From Xylanibacter ruminicola Ga6B6 (GTDB lineage: Bacteria > Bacteroidota > Bacteroidia > Bacteroidales > Bacteroidaceae), in contig NZ_JHXD01000004.1 in the NCBI RefSeq assembly GCF_000687715.1, positions 62,001-126,000 on the forward strand: a stretch of 64,000 nucleotides of DNA, written 5' to 3'. Positions 37,106 through 46,216 of the stretch are shown here, piece after piece. Within the stretch, counting starts at the first letter, position 1, and each line of letters starts with the position of its first letter. Below the pieces are notes generated by a model. The model made no database searches. It saw only the letters and a list, made by a program, of their open reading frames with translations, and was not told where the DNA came from. The translations under genes were made by a program, and so were the position numbers.

Positions 37106-38650
37106 ATGAAAAAATATATAACCCTCTGCATCATCATCGCACTTGCCTTTACGTCGTGCTCGCTCAACGAAACACCAAGCAGCGAGTTACCCGAGAGTGA
37201 GGCCTACACATCCAAGGAGAACTTGTATCTCAATACCGTTGCCACCTTATATAATTACATAGGCGGATACGAAGATGGACAGGGACTGCAAGGCACCTGT
37301 CGAGGTATCTACGATTTGCAGACCTTTGGCAGCGACGAGGCCATGATTCCCCAACGTGGTGGCGACTGGTACGATGGTGGTCTGTGGCAAGCCATGTATA
37401 AGCACTCGTGGACAGCTGGTCACGATTTGATGAAGAATTCATGGATATATCTCTATAAGGTTATCACCCTTTGCAACAGATCGCTCGAGACACTCGACAC
37501 CTACAAAACTCTGGCAGGCGAAGATAATCATCGTGCCTGGACAGCCGAGGTGAGAGCGTTACGTGCCATGTATTACTGGTATCTCATCGATCTCTTTGGC
37601 GATGTGCCTTTAGTTACCAACAGCAGCGTTTCGATGAACGAGGTGAAGCGCGAGCAGCGCGCCGTTGTGTTCAACTTCTGCGAAGATGAACTCCTCAGCG
37701 TTCTCAACTTTCTTCCCGACAAAAACAGCACCCACGAGGGCGACTACTACGGGCGTATTACCCAACCCGTGGCATTCTTCATTCTGGCTAAGCTGATGCT
37801 GCAGGCGGAGGTATATACAGGTGTGCCCCGATGGAACGATTGCATCAGCTACTGCAACGAACTGGATTTCCTGGGTTACAGTCTCGAACCTGTTTATAGC
37901 TCTAACTTCCAGGTTTACAATCAGAATTCAAAGGAGAACATCTTCACCATCCCCATGAACAAGAATCTCTTCTCAAATCAGCAGCAGAACATCATCCGAT
38001 CGTTGCACTACCGTCATGCAGCAGCCTACGGTTACAATGGCGAAAATGGTGCTTGCGCCACGCTTAAAACACTACAGGTGTTTGGATATCCCGACGACCT
38101 TGATCCACGTTTCATCGACTGCTACCATTACTCAAATGTATATGGCCCAGAAGGAGAACATGTAACCGACCGGACAGGGAACCCACTGACGTACGAACCC
38201 GACAAGATACAACTTGACCTCAGTGGTTCACCATACGTAGAGACTGCAGGCGCCCGTATGTTTAAATACCAGTTCGACAAGAATGCCATCAAGGATGGCA
38301 AACTGGTCGACAACGACATCGTACTTTTCCGCTATGCCGATGTGCTGCTGATGCGTGCCGAATGTAATGTGCGATTGGGAAAGGATGGCAGTGCCGACTA
38401 TAATGCTGTGAGGAAACGAGCCGGTGCTACAACTCGGGAATGCACTCTGGATAACATCCTCGACGAGCGCTTGTTGGAATTAGCTTGGGAAGGTTGGCGC
38501 CGCCCCGACTTAATCCGCTTCCATCGTTATGGGTCGCTTTACGAAGGACCTGATGCTATCAATGAGTCGGATGGCCACACCGAGGTATTTCCCATCCCAG
38601 CCGATGTACGGGCATTAAACCAAAGTCTTACTCAAAATCCTGGGTATTAA
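37106..38650 (+). CDS. SusD/RagB-like surface glycan-binding lipoprotein
   Basis: This 514-residue lipoprotein has the lipobox FTSC (Cys near residue 17). It shows SusD features: SELPESEAYTSKENLYLNTV near the N-terminus, WTAEVRALRAMYYWYLIDLF, FGDVPLVTN and ILDERLLELAWEGWRRPDLI near the C-terminus, ending ALNQSLTQNPGY. It forms the lid of the SusC transporter. The glycan is unknown; the GH2 gene downstream suggests beta-galactosides or related glycans. Confidence 0.93.
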   Translation: MKKYITLCIIIALAFTSCSLNETPSSELPESEAYTSKENLYLNTVATLYNYIGGYEDGQGLQGTCRGIYDLQTFGSDEAMIPQRGGDWYDGGLWQAMYKHSWTAGHDLMKNSWIYLYKVITLCNRSLETLDTYKTLAGEDNHRAWTAEVRALRAMYYWYLIDLFGDVPLVTNSSVSMNEVKREQRAVVFNFCEDELLSVLNFLPDKNSTHEGDYYGRITQPVAFFILAKLMLQAEVYTGVPRWNDCISYCNELDFLGYSLEPVYSSNFQVYNQNSKENIFTIPMNKNLFSNQQQNIIRSLHYRHAAAYGYNGENGACATLKTLQVFGYPDDLDPRFIDCYHYSNVYGPEGEHVTDRTGNPLTYEPDKIQLDLSGSPYVETAGARMFKYQFDKNAIKDGKLVDNDIVLFRYADVLLMRAECNVRLGKDGSADYNAVRKRAGATTRECTLDNILDERLLELAWEGWRRPDLIRFHRYGSLYEGPDAINESDGHTEVFPIPADVRALNQSLTQNPGY

Positions 38651-38781
38651 GCCAATTGTATTTTACTGCACTGGCAGGGTGATAACGAAACGGCAGCCAG
38701 TGGTGTAATAGGATTATAACGATATCATGGTAGAAAATATAGGCATTAATACGTTTTATTTAGAGAAAATATAGAAGAAAT

Positions 38782-38812
38782 TTGGAATGAAACAGATTTT
38801 TTAGTTACTTTG
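38782..38812 (+). promoter_or_regulatory. Promoter of the GH2 gene
   Basis: TTTG at 38782-38785 and TTACTTTG at 38805-38812 are separated by 19 bp, close to the Bacteroidetes -33/-7 spacing. A separate small inverted repeat (CACTGGC / GCCAGTG, 38669-38702) lies after susD without a T-tract. Confidence 0.6.
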
Positions 38813-38831
38813 CAGCCAAAAATTAATCATT

Positions 38832-41060
38832 ATGAATGTTACAATCTCTCATATGAAACGTTTCTATTTATGCACCATGATGCTGGCGGCCTTCATAAGC
38901 GCCACAGCTGGAACCAAGCAGTTATTCGACAATGGATGGAAGTTTACCCACGCAGGTAAGACCATCAGTGTAGATCTGCCTCACGACTGGGCCATATCGT
39001 ATGCCTCCGACCCAACAGCTGAAGCTACCAATGGTACCGATGGCGGTTGGTATCCTGGTGGCAAGGGCGAATATCGCAAGATGTTTGCCACACCCAAGGG
39101 CGAAATAGTAAAACTGCACTTTGAGGGCGTGTATCAGAAGGCCGAGGTATTTATCAACGGACAGAAAGCCGGTCAGCATGCCTATGGTTATACGCCGTTC
39201 ACAGTCGATATTACACCATACCTGTATAAAGATAAGCGCCTGAACGAGGTGCTTGTAAAGGTAGATAACTCCGAGCTGCCCAACTGTCGATGGTATACCG
39301 GATCAGGAATCTACCGCCATGTGTGGCTTCTGACAAAAGGAAATCAGTACATCGACGAAGAGAGCCTGTACGTTACTACACCCGATATCCACACCGTAAA
39401 TATCAAAGCCGAGCTAGTGATGAAGGATGGTTCTCGTAAACCGATTACGAAGACGCTGCATGTGGAGAATCCTCACCTGTGGTCGCCTGATGATCCTTAT
39501 CTGTACCATACTACCATCGAGGCTGAGGGCGATGTATTACCCGTTACATATGGCATCCGTACCATTGAGTATTCTGCCGAGAAGGGCTTCTTGCTCAATG
39601 GCAAGCCTCTGCTCATCAATGGTGCCTGTGTGCATCACGACGATGGCGTGCTGGGTGCGATGGCATTCGACGCTGCCGAAATCCGAAAGGTGCGCCAGAT
39701 GAAGGATGCTGGTTTCAATCTCATCCGCACCTCGCACAATCCCACCACACGCGCCTTCCTCGATGCCTGCGACTCTATCGGTATGCTGGTCATCGGCGAG
39801 GCTTTCGACGGATGGCGCACAGCTAAGAAGCCCTACGACTACTCTACGCTGATCGACTCGTGCTATCAGGAGGATATCCGTGCTATGGTAGTGCGCGACC
39901 GCAATCACCCCAGCATCATCAGTTGGAGTATCGGCAACGAGGTCATCGAGCGCAAGGACATCCGCGTGGTGCATACTGCAAAGATGTTGAAGAATGAAAT
40001 ACTTAAATACGATACCACTCGCCCTGTGACTGAGGCTCTGTGCGCTTGGGACAGAGATTGGGAAATCTACGATCCGCACTTTGATGTGCTCGATATCGGT
40101 GGTTATAACTATATGATATTCAAGCACGCCAGCGATCATCAGCGCAATCCTAAACGCGTGATGTGGCAAACGGAGAGCTATCCGCGTGATGCTTTCAGAA
40201 ACTGGAAAATTGTTCACGACTATCCATACGTCATTGGTGATATGGTGTGGACTGGCCTTGACTACCTTGGCGAGTCGGGTATTGGTCGCTACTATTACGA
40301 TGGCGAGACGCCTGGCGAATCTTGGCGCGAGGGTGGTGTGCCCGAGTGGCATGGTGCCTATTGTGGCGATGTGGATATCACTGGCTGGCGCAAACCCATC
40401 AGTCATTATCGCGAGATGCTTTGGACTAACACAAAGAATCTATATATGGCAGTACGCGAGCCCGATGGCTATCGTGGCAAGATTAATATGACATCATGGA
40501 GTGTATGGCCCACTTGGGAGAGTTGGAATTGGCAAGGCTGGGAAGGCAAGCCCGTTGAAGTAGAGGTTTACACCAAGAATCCCGAGGTAACATTGTATTT
40601 AAACGGTAAACAGATAGGTAAAAAGAAAGTTGATCTCAGCACAGAATTCAAGGCCGTGTTCAGTGTGCCTTACGAGGCAGGAACTCTGCGTGCCGAGGCA
40701 GGAGGTAAGAGCGTTACGCTGAGCACGGCCGGTGAGCCTGCTCAGCTGCGCCTCACTGCCGACAAACCAACATTCAAGGCTGATGGTCAGGATCTTGTTT
40801 TCATCACCGTCGAGGTGGTTGATGCCCAAGGCCGTGTTTGTCCTGATGCCGCCATCCCTTGCGAGGCTATCGTTCAGGGACAAGGCTGCCTGATGGCCTT
40901 TGCTACAGCCAATCTGCAAGACCGCGAGCCTAAGACTTCACCCCGTGTAACCACCTGGAAGGGTCGCGCCCTGCTCGTTGTACGCAGCAGCAAGAATAAA
41001 GGCAAGGCAACAGTAAGCATCAAAAGTAATCTGCCCACTGCCAAGCTGACTATCAAATAA
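38832..41060 (+). CDS. Glycoside hydrolase family 2 enzyme
   Basis: This protein has 742 residues from 38832; the ATG at 38853 starts a clearer signal peptide (MKRFYLCTMMLAAFISATAG) and is an equally likely start. A GH2 sugar-binding domain (LFDNGWKFTHAG, DLPHDWAISY) is followed by an Ig-like domain and a TIM barrel. The acid/base glutamate is in SWSIGNEV (Glu370 from 38832) and the probable nucleophile in MWQTESYPRDAF (Glu448). C-terminal domains contain WNWQGWEGKPVEVEVYTKNP and an Ig-like invasin-type end. It probably releases a beta-linked sugar from the glycan imported by the SusCD pair. Confidence 0.9.
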   Translation: MNVTISHMKRFYLCTMMLAAFISATAGTKQLFDNGWKFTHAGKTISVDLPHDWAISYASDPTAEATNGTDGGWYPGGKGEYRKMFATPKGEIVKLHFEGVYQKAEVFINGQKAGQHAYGYTPFTVDITPYLYKDKRLNEVLVKVDNSELPNCRWYTGSGIYRHVWLLTKGNQYIDEESLYVTTPDIHTVNIKAELVMKDGSRKPITKTLHVENPHLWSPDDPYLYHTTIEAEGDVLPVTYGIRTIEYSAEKGFLLNGKPLLINGACVHHDDGVLGAMAFDAAEIRKVRQMKDAGFNLIRTSHNPTTRAFLDACDSIGMLVIGEAFDGWRTAKKPYDYSTLIDSCYQEDIRAMVVRDRNHPSIISWSIGNEVIERKDIRVVHTAKMLKNEILKYDTTRPVTEALCAWDRDWEIYDPHFDVLDIGGYNYMIFKHASDHQRNPKRVMWQTESYPRDAFRNWKIVHDYPYVIGDMVWTGLDYLGESGIGRYYYDGETPGESWREGGVPEWHGAYCGDVDITGWRKPISHYREMLWTNTKNLYMAVREPDGYRGKINMTSWSVWPTWESWNWQGWEGKPVEVEVYTKNPEVTLYLNGKQIGKKKVDLSTEFKAVFSVPYEAGTLRAEAGGKSVTLSTAGEPAQLRLTADKPTFKADGQDLVFITVEVVDAQGRVCPDAAIPCEAIVQGQGCLMAFATANLQDREPKTSPRVTTWKGRALLVVRSSKNKGKATVSIKSNLPTAKLTIK

Positions 41061-41080
41061 CACTTCTTTTAATGGGATAA

Positions 41081-42349
41081 TCAATGCTTTTTCGAGGTCA
41101 TGATGTTCAAAACCATATCATCGGTTTTACACATGGCCTCGGCACCAATGCTGGTAAGATTGTGAATGCTTTTGTCAACATCATCATCCACAATGCCTTC
41201 GTCCTGCGACACGCATTTTCCTTCCATAGCGAGCAGTGCAGATAGCAAGGCCGTGCTAACGCCACTTGTAATCTTCAGCGAACACGATGGTTTGGCTCCG
41301 TCGCAAATCATACCCGTCAGGTTGGCAATCATATTCTTTACCGCATAGCAGATACGCTCGTAGTTACCTCCCATCAGGTAGGTAATACCACAGCTGGAAC
41401 CTATCGAAGCTACCACACAACCACAGAGTGCCGACAATTTTCCAAGACTCTGCTTGATATAGATAGCCGTTAAGTGACTGAGCATCAGGGCACGCAGCAG
41501 TTCTTCCTCCGTGTTCTCGTTTTCTTTGGCATACACACATACGGGGTTTGTGGCACAGATGCCCTGATTACCCGATCCTGAGTTCGACATCACGGGGATC
41601 ATGGCGCCACCCATACGGGCATCACAAGCCGAAGCCGTTCGCGAAATAATGTGCGAATAGATGCTGTTACCGAAGATGCCTTTGGCCAGCGGACGATCGA
41701 TGGTCTTACCCAGATTATGACCGTGGTTGCCCTTCAGCGCCTCGCGGGCAGCATTCATGTTGTAGGTGCGTGCTTCCTCAATAAAACGTATCTCGTCCAA
41801 AGGAGCGGTAGTTGCAAAGTCGTACACCAGTCGCATGTTCAGTGCTATCTCGTCATCTTCATCGCTCGCCGCAGTCCTGGCGTAACTGGCATCACCCGAA
41901 ACAAAATGGGTATGACTGCCAGCGATGATAGCTGTTTCCTGTCGTTCGCCTGCTGAAGCAATAATCTCAATGTACAGTTTGTCGCACTTGCCATCCTTTA
42001 ACCGGATGTCAATTCTATCCTCCGTGATATATTGTTTGCCCTCTTCAAGTGCCTCAGGAGTAAGGTCCTTCAGCACCTCCAACTGGTATTCGCTCTTGCC
42101 TATGAGCGCACCCAGGGCAATGGCAATGGGAAGTCCTATCATACCTGTGCCTGGAATACCTACACCCATGGCATTCTTTAGGATATTGGCACTCAGCAGG
42201 GCCACAATCTTTTCTGGTTTACAGCCTAACTGCTCTTTAGCCTTTGCCGTACACAGGGCCACCGCCATCGGCTCGGTACACCCGATAGCAGGCACCACCT
42301 CTTTATGCACCAAAGCTATTATCTGTTCGCGTATATCTTTACTTATCAT
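41081..42349 (-). CDS. L-cysteine desulfidase-like protein (UPF0597/YhaM family)
   Basis: This 422-residue protein is related to the serine dehydratase alpha chain and to CyuA/YhaM. Conserved parts are EVVPAIGCTEPMAVALCTAK, ILKNAMGVGIPGTGMIGLPI, MIPVMSNSGSGNQGICA and ICDGAKPSCSLKITSG, whose cysteines are the likely iron-sulfur ligands. The family degrades cysteine to pyruvate, sulfide and ammonia. The gene stands alone, convergent with GH2 by 20 bp, and its promoter abuts the hairpin at 42385-42419. Confidence 0.88.
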   Translation of the reverse strand: MISKDIREQIIALVHKEVVPAIGCTEPMAVALCTAKAKEQLGCKPEKIVALLSANILKNAMGVGIPGTGMIGLPIAIALGALIGKSEYQLEVLKDLTPEALEEGKQYITEDRIDIRLKDGKCDKLYIEIIASAGERQETAIIAGSHTHFVSGDASYARTAASDEDDEIALNMRLVYDFATTAPLDEIRFIEEARTYNMNAAREALKGNHGHNLGKTIDRPLAKGIFGNSIYSHIISRTASACDARMGGAMIPVMSNSGSGNQGICATNPVCVYAKENENTEEELLRALMLSHLTAIYIKQSLGKLSALCGCVVASIGSSCGITYLMGGNYERICYAVKNMIANLTGMICDGAKPSCSLKITSGVSTALLSALLAMEGKCVSQDEGIVDDDVDKSIHNLTSIGAEAMCKTDDMVLNIMTSKKH

Positions 42350-42370
42350 AGATTTTTAATAATTTGGTTG

Positions 42371-42419
42371 CAAAGATACGAAAAAAATCCCAAAGCATGG
42401 TAGAAATGCCTTGGGATTT
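42371..42419 (-). terminator. Terminator-promoter cassette, hairpin copy 2
   Basis: The hairpin at 42385-42419 has the same arms as copy 1 (AAATCCCAA.GCAT with ATGC.TTGGGATTT). On the minus strand the T-tract is followed by CG and a -7 box TATCTTTG (42371-42378). It ends the alcohol dehydrogenase operon and starts the desulfidase-like gene. Confidence 0.85.
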
Positions 42420-42456
42420 ATGATAATTTGAGGCGTGCAACACGCGCCATTATAGA

Positions 42457-43629
42457 TTACATGCTCTCCTCTAGTATCTTCGTAATATCTTCTTTTGTAA
42501 GATTCAGATAGCCTGCAGGATAGACAACGGTGGTTTCGGTAATGCCAGAAATCATCTCATTGGTAGCTCCCAACTCGCTGATGGTGAGTGGCAATCCAAT
42601 CTCCAGCATCCAGTTCTTTAGGGATTCAAGACCAGCTTCGGCCAGTTCGCGTTCAGTCTTTCCTTCCGTGGGGATGTCCCAAACGTTGTGCGCAAAACGG
42701 GCAAACTTTGGCAGTCCGTTTTCCATTGCCCTGCGATAATATGCCATCGAGACGGAGGCCAATGCATAGCCGTGAGGGGCATGTGTCCAGGCTCCCACGC
42801 TGTGACCAATCATGTGTACCATCCAGTCCTCCTTCTTGCCCAGCCCGATGAGGGTGTTTAGCGCCCATGTGGCAGTCCACATGATGTTCGAACGAGCCTC
42901 GTAGTCCTGTGGATTCTTCACGGCAATACGACTGCTGGTGATGACTGAGCGCATCAAGCCTTCCGAGAGGTAATCGCTTGTATTGTCATCAAAATCAGAG
43001 AAGTACTGCTCCATGATATGATTCATGATGTCGTAGATGCCCGCCTTCATCTGATTCTCGGGCACAGTCATCGTGAACTTTGGATTCAGAATAGAGAACT
43101 TCGGCATCAGGCGACTGTCGAACACGTGGCCCACCTTGAACGTGTGCTCTGCGTCGGTAATCACTGTGCCGGCATTCATCTCCGAGCCTGTTCCTGCCAT
43201 CGTCAGGATGCAAGCAACGGGCAACAGCTTCTGATCAGCAGCAGGTTGTTCCTGCTTCAACCAGAATTTCTCCCAGTAGTTGCCCTCGTAATATACCGAT
43301 GCCGCTACCGCCTTCGAGTAGTCGCATACGCTGCCACCACCCAGAGCCAGAATCAAATCCACCTCATTCTCACGGGCAATTTTTACGCCCTCGTTCAGTT
43401 TCTCCAGCGTAGGATTGGTCATCACACCCGGGTTCTCCACGATGGTCTTGCCTGCCTCCTTCAGGATGTCCACCACCTGATCGTAGATACCATTACGCTT
43501 CACACTGCCGCTGCCATAGTTCAACAGCACCACTGGACCGTAATTCTTCAGTTCGTCCTTGAGGAAGTTCAAAGACTCATCACCAAAATATAACTTGGTG
43601 GGATTGTAGTAAAAAAAGTTACCTAACAT
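42457..43629 (-). CDS. Iron-containing alcohol dehydrogenase (butanol dehydrogenase-like)
   Basis: This 390-residue NAD(P)-dependent enzyme matches the BdhA/YqhD-type group. Motifs are FYYNPTKLYFG at the start, LALGGGSVCDYSKAVAASVY (nucleotide binding), CILTMAGTGSEMNAGTVITD, and IGHSVGAWTHAPHGYALA with metal-binding histidines. It reduces aldehydes in this family. It is the last gene of an operon with AraC, a dienelactone-hydrolase-like lipoprotein and a cyclophilin-like lipoprotein, which suggests detoxification of reactive carbonyls. Confidence 0.93.
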   Translation of the reverse strand: MLGNFFYYNPTKLYFGDESLNFLKDELKNYGPVVLLNYGSGSVKRNGIYDQVVDILKEAGKTIVENPGVMTNPTLEKLNEGVKIARENEVDLILALGGGSVCDYSKAVAASVYYEGNYWEKFWLKQEQPAADQKLLPVACILTMAGTGSEMNAGTVITDAEHTFKVGHVFDSRLMPKFSILNPKFTMTVPENQMKAGIYDIMNHIMEQYFSDFDDNTSDYLSEGLMRSVITSSRIAVKNPQDYEARSNIMWTATWALNTLIGLGKKEDWMVHMIGHSVGAWTHAPHGYALASVSMAYYRRAMENGLPKFARFAHNVWDIPTEGKTERELAEAGLESLKNWMLEIGLPLTISELGATNEMISGITETTVVYPAGYLNLTKEDITKILEESM

Positions 43630-43651
43630 GTCTATATTCTTTTGATTGTTT

Positions 43652-44557
43652 TTATGCTGTTAATCTGTATTCATTTGGTGTCATACCTGTGCGCGACTTA
43701 AAGAGGCGTGAGAAGTGCTGTGGATATTCGAAGCCGAGCTGATAGGCGATTTCACTGACGGGCAGACGGGTTTCTACGAGCAGTTGCTTCGAACGCTCAA
43801 TGACGGCATCCTGAATGTGACGCTGGGCGGTAGTGCCGCTCTCCTTGCTAATCAAGTCGCCAAAGTAATTGGGTGACAGGCAGGCCTTGTCGGCGAAGTA
43901 GGCTACCGAGGGCAGACCATTTCGCTCGGGATGACCGCTGACGAAGTACTCGCGCAGTTGTTGGTGGAAAGCGGTGAGGATGTCGCTGTTCACTTTGTGG
44001 CGCGTGATGAACTGGCGATCGTAGTAGCGCATGCAGTAGTCCAGCAGCAGGCCGATGGCATCGGTGATGAGCGTCTGCGAGTGGCGGTCGATGGGATGCT
44101 GCAACTCCTCCTCTATCCTATCAAACAATTCCACCACCATACGCTGCTCGCGCTCCGAGAGGTGCAGGGCCTCGCGCTGGTCGTAGTCGAAGAACGTATA
44201 GTCGTTGATGCGGCGGGCTAGTTGCGTGCCGAAGAGCAGGTCAGGGTGGAACAGCAGTCCGCGTGAGGGCGGCATGGGTCGGCTCTCGTCCCATTCCACC
44301 TCGAGCACCTGTCCGGGCTTGAAACTCACCACGGTGCCCTCCTGATAATCGTACTTCTCGCGTCCATAGCGTATCGAGCAGCCATCGCCCTGTTTCAGGA
44401 ACAGCGCATACAGACCATAGTTCAGCCGCGAGTGGTTCAGGTCGCTGGCCATCGGATTGGTGTGGTTCACCACCGTTACCAGCGGGTGCAGCGTCTCCCA
44501 TCCGTACAGTTTGTTGTACGCATCAACGCTGTCTATCTGAATGATTCTTTCTGCCAT
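43652..44557 (-). CDS. AraC-family transcriptional regulator
   Basis: This 301-residue regulator has an N-terminal cupin-like sensor domain (GDGCSIRYGREKYDYQEGTV) and a C-terminal double helix-turn-helix (SEIAYQLGFEYPQHFSRLFK, followed by SRTGMTPNEYR). It lies one base after the hydrolase and 22 bp before the alcohol dehydrogenase, so it probably controls its own operon. The inducer is unknown. Confidence 0.92.
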   Translation of the reverse strand: MAERIIQIDSVDAYNKLYGWETLHPLVTVVNHTNPMASDLNHSRLNYGLYALFLKQGDGCSIRYGREKYDYQEGTVVSFKPGQVLEVEWDESRPMPPSRGLLFHPDLLFGTQLARRINDYTFFDYDQREALHLSEREQRMVVELFDRIEEELQHPIDRHSQTLITDAIGLLLDYCMRYYDRQFITRHKVNSDILTAFHQQLREYFVSGHPERNGLPSVAYFADKACLSPNYFGDLISKESGTTAQRHIQDAVIERSKQLLVETRLPVSEIAYQLGFEYPQHFSRLFKSRTGMTPNEYRLTA

Positions 44558-44558
44558 A

Positions 44559-45644
44559 TTACTTCAGATTTGCCTTGAAAAACGCCTCTATTTTGTCGTA
44601 AGGAATCTTCCCGTTCTTGTCGTCGTAAAGGTCGGTGTGGACAGCATCGGGGATAATCATCAGTTCCTTGTTTCCGTTGACTGCGCTCTGACCCTCAACA
44701 TGCTTGCCCGTCATCTTTTCAAAGGCATATTCAGAGAAGTAGCGGCTGTGGGCCTTCTCGCCGTGAATGAGCAGCACGGGCGACTCAATCTCATGCGCCC
44801 AGGCCAACAGGGGCTGGTTGAGGAACGACTGACAGCCGATGACGTTCCAGCCGTCAGTGGAGTTGCCGCTGCGCTCGTGGTAGCCACGTGGGGTCTTGTA
44901 ATAATCGTAGTAGTCCTTCACGAACTGCGGTGCATCCTCGGGTAGCGGATCAACCACACCACCTGCACGTTTGTAAGTACCGCTCTTGAAGTCCTCGGTG
45001 CGCTGCTGGGCGATGGCCTTGCGCTTTTCCATGCGCTGAGCCTGGGTGTCCTCGCTCTTGAAGTAGCCCTCCACGTTCACCTTGCTCATGTCGTACATCG
45101 TCGATGCGACGGTAGCCTTGATACGCGGGTCGATGGCGGCGGCATTTATGGCCATGCCGCCAAAACCACAGATGCCGATAATGCCAATGCGTTCAGCATC
45201 CACATTCTCCTGATTGCTCAGGAAATCGACGGCAGCGAGGAAATCCTCTGTGTTGATGTCAGGCGAGGCCATACGTCGCGGCTCACCACCGCTCTCGCCA
45301 GTGAACGAGGGATCGAAAGCGATAGTCAGGAAACCTCGCTCGGCCATGTGTTGGGCATAGAGACCGCTCGTCTGCTCCTTCACAGCTCCGAATGGTCCCG
45401 TGACAGCCAGCGCAGCCAACTTGCCCGTTGCGCCTTTCGGCGTGTACATGTCGGCAGCCAATTCGATGCCGTAGCGGTTCTTGAACGTGACCTTTTTGTG
45501 ATCCACCTTGTCGCTCTGAGGGAACACCTTGTCCCAATCCTGAGTTAACTGTAATGTCGTATTCATATCTTCGTTTGTAGTTTGTTTGTTCGTGCAAGCC
45601 GTGAGCATCAAGCCCATCAGCATTGCGGCAAATACCTTTTTCAT
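44559..45644 (-). CDS. Dienelactone-hydrolase-like alpha/beta-hydrolase lipoprotein
   Basis: This 361-residue protein has the lipobox MLTAC (Cys near residue 17). The alpha/beta-hydrolase domain has a cysteine in the nucleophile elbow (IGIIGICGFGGMAINAAAI), as in dienelactone hydrolases. VLLIHGEKAHSRYFSEYAFE gives the late acid region and IPDAVHTDLYDD the histidine. It is predicted to be membrane anchored and exported. Its start overlaps the end of the cyclophilin-like gene by 4 bp. Confidence 0.88.
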   Translation of the reverse strand: MKKVFAAMLMGLMLTACTNKQTTNEDMNTTLQLTQDWDKVFPQSDKVDHKKVTFKNRYGIELAADMYTPKGATGKLAALAVTGPFGAVKEQTSGLYAQHMAERGFLTIAFDPSFTGESGGEPRRMASPDINTEDFLAAVDFLSNQENVDAERIGIIGICGFGGMAINAAAIDPRIKATVASTMYDMSKVNVEGYFKSEDTQAQRMEKRKAIAQQRTEDFKSGTYKRAGGVVDPLPEDAPQFVKDYYDYYKTPRGYHERSGNSTDGWNVIGCQSFLNQPLLAWAHEIESPVLLIHGEKAHSRYFSEYAFEKMTGKHVEGQSAVNGNKELMIIPDAVHTDLYDDKNGKIPYDKIEAFFKANLK

Positions 45645-46216
45645 AATACTATCTTCTTTCCGTTTTTAATGAATAATCCTTTATTTGGCTTATCTACCCG
45701 CTGTCCATTCAGCGAATAGTACGCTCCGCTTTCTGCATTGGAGCGGACATTGCTGATTCCCGTTGTATTGCTAAGCGACAGCGTAACGGTGATGTTGCTC
45801 TCGCCAGCCTTGAGGAACGTGCGAAGTTCGCTTTCCGACAGGCCGTCGATCTTCCCCAAACGGGTGTAGCTCCACGAGTTCGTGCCGTAGAAGATGCAGA
45901 TATTTGAACCGTTGTACAGGATGACGTCACCCGGTTGCGCGTTAATCTGCTCGTTGCTTGTGGGCAGCGAGAAACCCAGCGCTCCCCAAATCTCAAAGCC
46001 TCCGCTGCTGTTCAGCGTCACGGTGACGGGAGCCTGCTGCAATTTCTCGACAAGCGTCTTTGTTGCTTGATTGTCGACGAGCGTCACAGCCTGTGTCTGT
46101 CCGTCGATAGTGATATACATTTTCTGTGTCATAGTCTGCGCCTTCACCTCGTCGTCCTTTGTGCAGCACACCATCAGAAGCGACATCAAAATCAATGCAA
46201 TATTCTTCATTTTCAT
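45641..46216 (-). CDS. Cyclophilin-like-fold lipoprotein
   Basis: This 191-residue protein has the lipoprotein signal MKMKNIALILMSLLMVCC; the ATG at 46214-46216 fits the signal and a -7 box at 46237-46244. The body (YITIDGQTQAVTLVDNQATK, FEIWGALGFSLPTSNEQI, QPGDVILYNGSNICIFYGTN) matches the bacterial cyclophilin-like domain that often accompanies hydrolase and dehydrogenase genes. A short C-terminal segment (YYSLNGQRVDKPNKGLFIKN) resembles the C-terminal sorting-type tail of Bacteroidales secreted proteins. It is the first gene of the operon. Confidence 0.85.
   Translation of the reverse strand: MKMKNIALILMSLLMVCCTKDDEVKAQTMTQKMYITIDGQTQAVTLVDNQATKTLVEKLQQAPVTVTLNSSGGFEIWGALGFSLPTSNEQINAQPGDVILYNGSNICIFYGTNSWSYTRLGKIDGLSESELRTFLKAGESNITVTLSLSNTTGISNVRSNAESGAYYSLNGQRVDKPNKGLFIKNGKKIVL

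Noticed and set aside
38669..38702. Inverted repeat CACTGGC / GCCAGTG after susD as terminator
   Set aside because: The loop is 20 nt, the stem only 7 bp, and no T-tract follows.
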